Source of the DNA: Prauserella alba
GTDB taxonomy: Bacteria > Actinomycetota > Actinomycetes > Mycobacteriales > Pseudonocardiaceae
Direction of reading: 5' to 3'
Assembly (NCBI RefSeq): GCF_024171735.1
Contig: NZ_JAMTCH010000005.1
Location: 682,001-746,000 of the forward strand
Length of the DNA: 64,000 nt
The position numbers and the translations under genes are program-made. Below the pieces are notes generated by a model. It was not told where the DNA came from and did not search any database. It was given only the letters and a program-made list of their open reading frames with translations. Numbering within the stretch: the first letter of the stretch is position 1; every line of letters starts with the position of its first letter. This document shows positions 58,700 to 64,000 of this stretch, piece after piece.

Positions 58700-59020
58700 T
58701 TACTTGCCCCCCATGTTGATGTCGAACGTGTCCAGGAGCTCCTTCACCGCTTGCTCCTTCTCGCGGTAGCCCTTGGCCGCGTTCTTGAACTTGTCCTCAC
58801 CGGACGCGAACCCCTCGTCGAGGCTCGTGAAGAGATCCTTGAGATCGCCGAGCATTTCCTTGTAGTTGTCGAAGACGAAGATGCCGACGATCCCCCAGGA
58901 CTGGTCCGAGACATCGGCCTTGTCGACGAGGCCGGAGATCTGGCTCGCGGTCGACCGCTGACCGCCCAGCTTTCCGGCGTAGGTATCCAGTTCGTCCGCA
59001 TTGACGTCGAAGCCGCTCAT
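58700..59020 (-). CDS. EspC-like small type VII secretion protein, cassette A
   Basis: A 106-residue all-helical protein: VNADELDTYAGKLGGQRSTA, then SDQSWGIVGIFVFDNYKEML (W-G turn near 42), FASGEDKFKNAAKGYREKEQ with the YxxxE export motif near 83, then a short tail. The pattern and size match EspC-type (PF10824) ESX substrates. ATG 59020 has GGAGGGGG upstream. It is the first gene of the cassette A run and is coupled to the WXG gene. Confidence 0.8.
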   Translation of the reverse strand: MSGFDVNADELDTYAGKLGGQRSTASQISGLVDKADVSDQSWGIVGIFVFDNYKEMLGDLKDLFTSLDEGFASGEDKFKNAAKGYREKEQAVKELLDTFDINMGGK

Positions 59021-59422
59021 GGCCCCCTCCTCGTGTGCTGCTGCCGAGCGCGGCGCCGGTGCAGCGGCTCGGCGCGCGTCTGCCAGGACATGATGCCGTT
59101 TCGCTCTCCGACGCGACACCGGACCGCCCGGATCCGCGGTGCAGACCTCGAACGTGTGGCGCTCGTCGACCGGACAAGGAGTGGGGACTCCGGCGCTCGC
59201 CGCCACCCGCCGGACCTCGCCGCGGGACGGACACGCGTCCGCCGCCGACGGCATGGACACCGAAAGGCGGCGCCCGCTACGAGCGAGCGCCGCCTCGAAG
59301 GGTGACGATGGTTGGTGGCCGTGCCCGACCCGCCGGACCGTGGTGCGCGGCCCGTAGCGGTCAGCGGGGATGCGACCGGGGAACGGAGCCGCTGCAGCCG
59401 GTCGGCCGCGGGCGCGGGTGCC
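59021..59422. other. Gap between cassette A and the YbaB gene
   Basis: A 402-base non-coding stretch on the minus strand. It should hold the cassette A promoter (toward 59021) and the terminator of the YbaB transcript at 59263-59297. No other gene or RNA is recognisable. Confidence 0.45.
59263..59297 (-). terminator. Terminator after the YbaB gene
   Basis: AGGCGGCGC and GCGCCGCCT pair perfectly around a 13-base loop. On the minus strand the stem is followed by TTCGG. It lies 126 bases past the YbaB stop and separates the two cassettes' transcripts. Confidence 0.6.
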
Positions 59423-60004
59423 TCAGCGGTCGTCCTCGTCGAACAGGTTCTTGAGGAAGTCGTCGCCCGCCGAACCGCCGCTCTGCGCGGGCGGGGGAGT
59501 GGGGCGGCCGTCGTCCTCGTCGCCGAAGACGCTCTGGCGGGAGTAGTCCTCGTGGTACTCCTCCTCGACCGGAACCTCCTTGCGCACCGGCTGCTCGTCG
59601 GCCATGCGCTGGCGCAGTTCCTCTGCCGGGATGCCGAACGCCTCGGCCTGGGTCTCGATGACCTGGTCGGTGGCGTTGATGCCCATGTCGCCCATGTGGT
59701 TGTCGACGATGCCCGCCTGCTTGCGCGCGGCCTCGGCGACGGCCTCGGAGAGCGTCGACTTGATGGCGGCGGCGAGCGCCTGCGGCGGCTGGTTCATCGC
59801 CTTGTCGGTGAGCTGCAGATCCTTGATCGCACCGCCCGGACCGGCGACGACCGTGACCGAACGATCGGCATTCGAGGCGGTCGCCTCGAGCTCGGCCAGC
59901 TCGCTCTGCATGTCCTGCACACCGGCCATCTGCTGGTCGACGTGCTTCATCTTCGACTGGAACTTCTCGAACTCCGCGACGAGCCGGTCGAACTCAGCTG
60001 ACAC
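59423..60004 (-). CDS. YbaB/EbfC family protein of the WXG locus
   Basis: A 193-residue protein. N-terminal YbaB-type coiled coil (SAEFDRLVAEFEKFQSKMKH, then QMAGVQDMQSELAELEATAS) and the strand-rich core SVTVVAGPGGAIKDLQLTDK, QALAAAIKSTLSEAVAEAAR (to about 110). A C-terminal acidic extension (EEEYHEDYSRQSVFGDEDDG, ending FLKNLFDEDDR) is absent from plain YbaB (about 105 residues). GTG 60004 has GGGAGA upstream. Extended YbaB proteins occur beside actinobacterial type VII substrate genes; a chaperone or DNA-binding regulatory role is possible. Confidence 0.82.
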   Translation of the reverse strand: MSAEFDRLVAEFEKFQSKMKHVDQQMAGVQDMQSELAELEATASNADRSVTVVAGPGGAIKDLQLTDKAMNQPPQALAAAIKSTLSEAVAEAARKQAGIVDNHMGDMGINATDQVIETQAEAFGIPAEELRQRMADEQPVRKEVPVEEEYHEDYSRQSVFGDEDDGRPTPPPAQSGGSAGDDFLKNLFDEDDR

Positions 60005-60198
60005 GTTGCTTCTCCCTCGACGAAAGGTGGACGGCGACCACGGGACGGGACGCCTCATCCGGGGCGGCACGTTCCATCTTCCCCGGTACGCCGCTCGTGA
60101 GCGGGGTGGCCCGGGCACATCGTGCCCGACCGGCCTGCGGGCACGGACGGGCGTACGCCCGCGACACCGCCGTGGCCGGATGCGAGCCGGTGCGGACG

Positions 60199-61350
60199 TC
60201 ACATACGCAGGTTGTCCTCGGTCTCCTCGGCGGACGCACCGCTTCCGGTGCCCGCGCCGTCGGAGGCCTCCTTCAGTCCCTGCGTGTTGTCGGTGAGCTT
60301 GCCGTAGTGGTCGTTGACCGCCTTGACGGCCTCGAGCGGGTCGTCACCGATCGGTTTCGTCGGGTCGATGCCGATGGTCTCCTGCCCCAGTTTGCCTGCG
60401 CCCGCCTTCGCGGCTTCGCCTGCGATCTTCCCGATCTTGCCCGCGTTCGTGGTGATCTCGGCGAGCTCGTCGGCCTTGCCCGCGATGGTGTTCGGCTTGA
60501 CGCCGAGCCGCTTGCCCAGCTTGACCATCGTCGAGCCGAACTTCTGGAAGAACGCGAAGATGTCGTCGAGGATCTTGCCGAGTTTGCCCAGCTTCGACGT
60601 CACCTTCGCGACCGTGGCCGCCGCCTTCGGGGCCGTGGCCGCACCGGCCGCCGCCGTCGACGCACCCGCCGTCGGCACCGCGGCCGCGAGCGCGGGCACC
60701 CACAGCGCGATCAGCCAGCTGACGATCTCGGTGATGATGGCCTTGATGACCTCCTCGATGACCTTCATGAGCATCGAGGACAGCTTCAGGATCTCCGTGA
60801 CCCCGCCCGCGCTGGTGGACACGCCGTCGATGCCCTTGGAGAAGTCGGCGAGCGCGCTCTTCGCCGCACCGGCCGCGTCGCCGTTCCAGTCGGCCAGCGC
60901 CTCGTCGGCGACCCGCCGGAACTCGTCCGCGTACTTCACGAGGCCGTCGCCGATGCTCTGAAAGTCCTTCGACGCCTTCTCCAGCGCCGGGCCGTCGCCG
61001 GTGACGGCGTGCAGCGCGTCCTGCAGCGGCGTGATCAGGTTCAGCAGGAAGTCGAGGCCGTGGCCGACCAACCAGCCGACCGGGTCCAGCACGGCCGTCG
61101 CCGCCTCCGTGCCGCACTCGGCGATGAACGCCGCGGTGTCCGTGGCGCAGTTGGCCCCGTGCAGCACGACGTCGGCCGCGTCCGGGTCCTCGGGCAGGCC
61201 CTTCCAGTAGTTGCTGACGGTGTCGACGCCCTTGATGGCGGTCTCGACACCGGGAGTGTTCTTGGCGACGCCCATCGCGTAGTCGCCGAACCCCGATTCC
61301 TTGTCCGCGTTCAGACTGACGTCGCCCGCGACGTCGTTGACCTCGGTCAT
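60199..61350 (-). CDS. WXG-type putative secreted protein, cassette B
   Basis: A 383-residue paralogue of the 57581-58696 protein. Shared parts: VGWLVGHGLDFLLNLITPLQ, then TGDGPALEKASKDFQSIGDG, WXG hairpin DWNGDAAGAAKSALADFSKG (W near 152), IEEVIKAIITEIVSWLIALW and the same VPALAAAVPTAGASTAAAG. The region after about residue 245 is Lys/Ala/Gly-rich (TKPIGDDPLEAVKAVNDHYG) and unlike cassette A, but it ends in EETEDNLRM, matching ETEDHLDI. ATG 61350, 11 bases after the small partner. No signal peptide, consistent with type VII rather than Sec export. Confidence 0.72.
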   Translation of the reverse strand: MTEVNDVAGDVSLNADKESGFGDYAMGVAKNTPGVETAIKGVDTVSNYWKGLPEDPDAADVVLHGANCATDTAAFIAECGTEAATAVLDPVGWLVGHGLDFLLNLITPLQDALHAVTGDGPALEKASKDFQSIGDGLVKYADEFRRVADEALADWNGDAAGAAKSALADFSKGIDGVSTSAGGVTEILKLSSMLMKVIEEVIKAIITEIVSWLIALWVPALAAAVPTAGASTAAAGAATAPKAAATVAKVTSKLGKLGKILDDIFAFFQKFGSTMVKLGKRLGVKPNTIAGKADELAEITTNAGKIGKIAGEAAKAGAGKLGQETIGIDPTKPIGDDPLEAVKAVNDHYGKLTDNTQGLKEASDGAGTGSGASAEETEDNLRM

Positions 61351-61361
61351 GGCCGTCCTCC

Positions 61362-61697
61362 TCAGACCCGCGGGGTGTCGGTCGTGTCGATGCTGCCCTG
61401 GTAGTCGCCGAGGGTCACGACGTGCTGCTCGTCGTTCTCGCGATACGCCTTCGCGGCCGTGGACACCTTCTCCGACGTCGTGTCGAGGCCCGTCTTGAGC
61501 GCCTCGATCAGGTTCTTCAGTTCGGCGAGGGCCTCGTCGTACTTGCCCTTCGTCATGATCCCTACGACGCCCCACGACTCGTCGCCGACATCGGCGCGGC
61601 CGGTGAGCTCTTCGAAGGTCGTTGCCTGGTCCTTGAACGACTTGAGGTTGTTGCCGTAGCCCTCGAGGGCCTCGATCTCGACGTTGAATCCCGTCAT
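61362..61697 (-). CDS. EspC-like small type VII secretion protein, cassette B
   Basis: A 111-residue helical protein, paralogue of the 58700-59020 product. VEIEALEGYGNNLKSFKDQA, then VGDESWGVVGIMTKGKYDEA (W-G turn near 40), TTSEKVSTAAKAYRENDEQH with the YxxxD motif near 84, then about 20 polar residues. GGAGG precedes ATG 61697. It lies 11 bases before the WXG partner gene. Confidence 0.8.
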   Translation of the reverse strand: MTGFNVEIEALEGYGNNLKSFKDQATTFEELTGRADVGDESWGVVGIMTKGKYDEALAELKNLIEALKTGLDTTSEKVSTAAKAYRENDEQHVVTLGDYQGSIDTTDTPRV

Positions 61698-61827
61698 ACC
61701 CGCCTCCTGGAAACTCTGACCGTTACGACCGGTACGGCTACCGAACGGTTCCCGCGGTGCGGAAATTCGTGGGCCGTGCGCACTTCCGGGGGACGGCGGG
61801 TGGCAGGGACGGCGGGTGGCAGGGACC

Positions 61828-62499
61828 TCAGCGGGGCGGTTGCTGCTGCGCGGCGACGAGCCGCGCGATCTGGGTGAGCAGTTCGGCGTTCCGGAACAGC
61901 CCGTCGGGGTCGAGCCGCTGGCCGGCGACCTTGTGGATCACGCCGCCTTCGAACACGACACGCGGCATCATGCGACTGCGCCGGTTCGCGGTGAAGATCG
62001 CGGCGAGTTCGGGCGTGACGATCCGGCGGGCGAACGACTCGTCGGGGCACAGCACCCGCAGCCGCTCGTCGGCGAACCCTTTCAGCGCAGGCAGCCTGCC
62101 GTGGGTCTCCGGGTCGATCCCGTACCGCATGTGCTCGCCGATCATCAGATAAGGAGCGTCGGCGGGAAGCCCGCTCGGCACCTGGATGTTGCCGGTGTAG
62201 TCCACCTGCACGTTGGCCCCGCCCGTGCGCCACTCGGCCGCGACGACGGGATAACCCGCATAGGTGAACTCGACCGCGTAGGTGAACGGCGCGCCGGTGT
62301 AGATGTCCTTCTCGGGAAAGACGCCGAAACTGGGCCGGGTGCCCCGCTCGTAGTAGTGCTCGACCGCGCCGGTCCTGCGGGCGAACTCCGCTCGGTCGAC
62401 CTTCTTCGCCGCCGCGTTGCGCCGGGACACGAGGAACGCCACGACCGCCCCCACGGCACACAGCCCCAGCAGAATCACCATCAATGTGCCCGGATGCAT
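61828..62499 (-). CDS. Single-pass membrane protein, cassette B partner
   Basis: A 223-residue protein. N-terminal membrane helix (about 6-25, LMVILLGLCAVGAVVAFLVS), a basic stop-transfer (RRNAAAKKVDR), then a strand-rich domain (SFGVFPEKDIYTGAPFTYAV, then RYGIDPETHGRLPALKGFAD) ending with PRVVFEGGVIHKVAGQRLDP. The last part parallels the cassette A membrane protein, which marks both as one family. ATG 62499. It is the first gene of the cassette B run; the EspC-like gene starts 130 bases after its stop. No named family recognised. Confidence 0.7.
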   Translation of the reverse strand: MHPGTLMVILLGLCAVGAVVAFLVSRRNAAAKKVDRAEFARRTGAVEHYYERGTRPSFGVFPEKDIYTGAPFTYAVEFTYAGYPVVAAEWRTGGANVQVDYTGNIQVPSGLPADAPYLMIGEHMRYGIDPETHGRLPALKGFADERLRVLCPDESFARRIVTPELAAIFTANRRSRMMPRVVFEGGVIHKVAGQRLDPDGLFRNAELLTQIARLVAAQQQPPR

Positions 62500-62546
62500 G
62501 CCCCTGAGACTCCCCTCGATACCGGTGCGTTCCGCCCGCGGCGGCG

Positions 62547-62647
62547 CAGTGCCTACGCCTACGGCGGCACTGTGTTCTGCCTGCGGCGTTCTGTCTGCCG
62601 CGGTTCAGTGCCTACGCCTGCGGCCGCGCTGTGTCTTGCCTGAGGCG
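62547..62647. repeat. Direct repeat upstream of rpsL, period 59
   Basis: CAGTGCCTACGCCTACGGCG at 62547 recurs as CAGTGCCTACGCCTGCGGCC at 62606, and the similarity extends for about 42 bases (CTGTGTTCTGCCTGCGGCG versus CTGTGTCTTGCCTGAGGCG). Confidence 0.7.
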
Positions 62648-63136
62648 GCGCGCGGATCGGCGCGAGATGCTCGAAACCGGCGGCCCGTCGCGTTAGGCTG
62701 AGCGTCAGCATCTCCGCGTCCGCGCGTGCACGATTCTCACGCCGACCCGGGCGGTGATCGCGGTACAGTACCCGATGACCACCGCCGTCGTCGCCGGCCG
62801 CCGGGGCCGTTAGGGACCCCCGGGTCGTCGCTGTCGGCACGGGCGGGTATCTTTGACATCTGTGCCCGGCACGCTGCCGGGCTGCTCCGTGCGCCGAAGT
62901 GCTCACGGGCCGGATTTTCATGTCCGGACCGCGTCAGCAGCACTCTGCAGCACAACGGTGGATCGGAGCTCCGGAAGTCATAACTCCGGAAACCCCGACG
63001 GGAGTTCACGGGTCATGATGACCCTGATGCGGGCCGACACGCCCGACCGCGGGGACCGGGGAGACAGAGCCACACACAGATAAGAGCCACAGTAAAGCTG
63101 CAGAAGCTTTTACAGACGCGAGAGAAAGCTGGTCCA
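62648..63136 (+). other. rpsL upstream region and leader
   Basis: Non-coding. TTGACA at 62853-62858 is a possible -35 box, though no convincing -10 lies 17-18 bases on; TACAGT near 62764 is another candidate. The last 100 bases, with AGAAAGCTGG, are the rpsL leader. No coding frame here has a start signal. Confidence 0.4.
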
Positions 63137-63511
63137 TTGCCCACGATCCAGCAGCTGGTCCGCAAGGGCCGCCAGGACAAGGCTGCCAAGCAGAAGACCG
63201 CGGCGCTCAAGGGGAGCCCGCAGCGGCGCGGCGTGTGCACCCGCGTCTACACCACCACGCCGAAGAAGCCGAACTCCGCGCTCCGCAAGGTCGCGCGTGT
63301 CCGGCTGACCAGCGGCATCGAGGTCACCGCCTACATCCCGGGCGAGGGCCACAACCTGCAGGAGCACTCGATGGTGCTCGTGCGTGGTGGTCGTGTGAAG
63401 GACCTCCCCGGTGTCCGCTACAAGATCGTCCGCGGTTCGCTCGACACGCAGGGCGTGAAGAACCGCAAGCAGGCGCGCAGCCGGTACGGCGCTAAGAAGG
63501 AGAAGAGCTAA
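63137..63511 (+). CDS. rpsL: 30S ribosomal protein S12
   Basis: A 124-residue S12. It begins at TTG, as in M. tuberculosis rps[21 protein letters not shown]. The decoding-centre loops are wild type: [20 protein letters not shown] (Lys43 region) and [20 protein letters not shown] (Lys88 region), so streptomycin sensitivity at this locus is predicted. Its stop overlaps the rpsG start by one base. Confidence 0.98.
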   Translation: MPTIQQLVRKGRQDKAAKQKTAALKGSPQRRGVCTRVYTTTPKKPNSALRKVARVRLTSGIEVTAYIPGEGHNLQEHSMVLVRGGRVKDLPGVRYKIVRGSLDTQGVKNRKQARSRYGAKKEKS

Positions 63512-63981
63512 TGCCCCGCAAGGGTCCGGCCCCGAAGCGGCCGCTGATCGCTGACCCGGTCTACGCATCGCCGCTCGTCACGCAGCTGATCAACAAGGTG
63601 CTGACCGACGGCAAGCGCTCGCTGGCCGAGCGCATCGTGTACGGCGCCCTGGAAGGCGCTCGCGAGAAGACCGGCACCGACCCGGTCGTCACGCTGAAGC
63701 GCGCCCTCGACAACGTCAAGCCTTCCCTCGAGGTGAAGAGCCGTCGTGTCGGTGGTGCCACGTACCAGGTGCCCATCGAGGTCAAGCCCGGTCGCTCGAC
63801 GACCCTTGCGCTCCGTTGGATGGTCACGTACGCGCGCCAGCGCCGCGAGAAGACGATGGTCGAGCGCCTGCAGAACGAGCTGCTCGACGCGAGCAACGGC
63901 CTCGGGGCCAGCGTGAAGCGCCGCGAGGACACGCACAAGATGGCCGAGTCGAACAAGGCCTTCGCGCACTACCGCTGGTGA
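63511..63981 (+). CDS. rpsG: 30S ribosomal protein S7
   Basis: A 156-residue S7, complete: [20 protein letters not shown], then [40 protein letters not shown] and the C-terminal [23 protein letters not shown] shares its A with the rpsL stop (TAATG). It starts assembly of the 30S head by binding the 3' domain of 16S rRNA. fusA and tuf normally follow beyond the window. Confidence 0.98.
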   Translation: MPRKGPAPKRPLIADPVYASPLVTQLINKVLTDGKRSLAERIVYGALEGAREKTGTDPVVTLKRALDNVKPSLEVKSRRVGGATYQVPIEVKPGRSTTLALRWMVTYARQRREKTMVERLQNELLDASNGLGASVKRREDTHKMAESNKAFAHYRW

Positions 63982-64000
63982 ACCGCCACCACTGAAGCAA

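Noticed and set aside
62726-63083. Short open frames upstream of rpsL as a small gene
   Set aside because: They have no start signal or conserved-looking content and overlap the probable rpsL promoter and leader.

Overview
The window is 64 kb of very GC-rich DNA with actinobacterial gene order. Two tRNAs, rpmG, hadA-hadB, tRNA-Trp, secE, nusG, rplK, rplA, rplJ, rplL, an mkl-type ATPase gene, rpoB, rpoC and rpsL-rpsG lie in the same relative order as in Mycobacterium. The intergenic palindromes, the mce operon joined to mkl, and the absence of mycobacterial mycolate genes here suggest a Pseudonocardiaceae relative (Saccharomonospora, Amycolatopsis, Prauserella or similar). That placement is inference; no rRNA gene is present to settle it.

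Region 1 (1-22.7 kb) is accessory chromosome. It holds an MFS/FAD-oxidoreductase pair with a divergent LysR regulator, tRNA-Tyr, a class IV aminotransferase-fold gene, a PPOX-fold protein, a secreted HNH nuclease, XRE/TetR/LysR regulators, two short-chain dehydrogenases, a DUF1801 gene with a decayed partial copy 2 kb away, two proteins built of carboxypeptidase-regulatory-like domains, a second MFS protein, a glutathione-independent formaldehyde dehydrogenase, a DUF309 protein, cytochrome c oxidase subunit I, a GNAT protein, and a membrane c-di-GMP protein with a degenerate GGDEF and an intact EAL domain. Several intergenic gaps carry arrays of a 21-bp repeat.

Region 2 (22.8-34.5 kb) is the translation/transcription core: tRNA-Thr, tRNA-Met, rpmG, hadAB, tRNA-Trp, secE, nusG, rplKA and rplJL. 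Insertions relative to Mycobacterium are a secreted S1 protease between rpmG and hadA, a GntR/DUF1648 pair and an aspartate aminotransferase between hadB and tRNA-Trp, and a single-pass membrane protein between rplA and rplJ.

Region 3 (34.9-46.9 kb) is a complete Mce transporter locus: ATPase (mceG/mkl), two YrbE permeases, MceA-F with MceE a lipoprotein, and two Mce-associated membrane proteins. Most junctions overlap by 1-4 bases, so it is read as one transcript. It lies between rplL and rpoB, where Mycobacterium keeps only the lone mkl gene.

Region 4 (47-54.8 kb) is rpoB-rpoC with a recognisable rpoB promoter. Region 5 (54.8-62.5 kb) holds a DUF4345 gene, a frameshifted AraC regulator, and then, all on the minus strand, a duplicated set of putative type VII secretion substrates: two small EspC-like proteins with W-G and YxxxD/E motifs, two larger WXG proteins with a near-identical hydrophobic core, different C-terminal regions and a shared acidic tail, two related single-pass membrane proteins, and a YbaB/EbfC protein. 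No ESX core gene is in the window. This duplicated cassette is the best candidate for an under-described system. The window ends with rpsL and rpsG.
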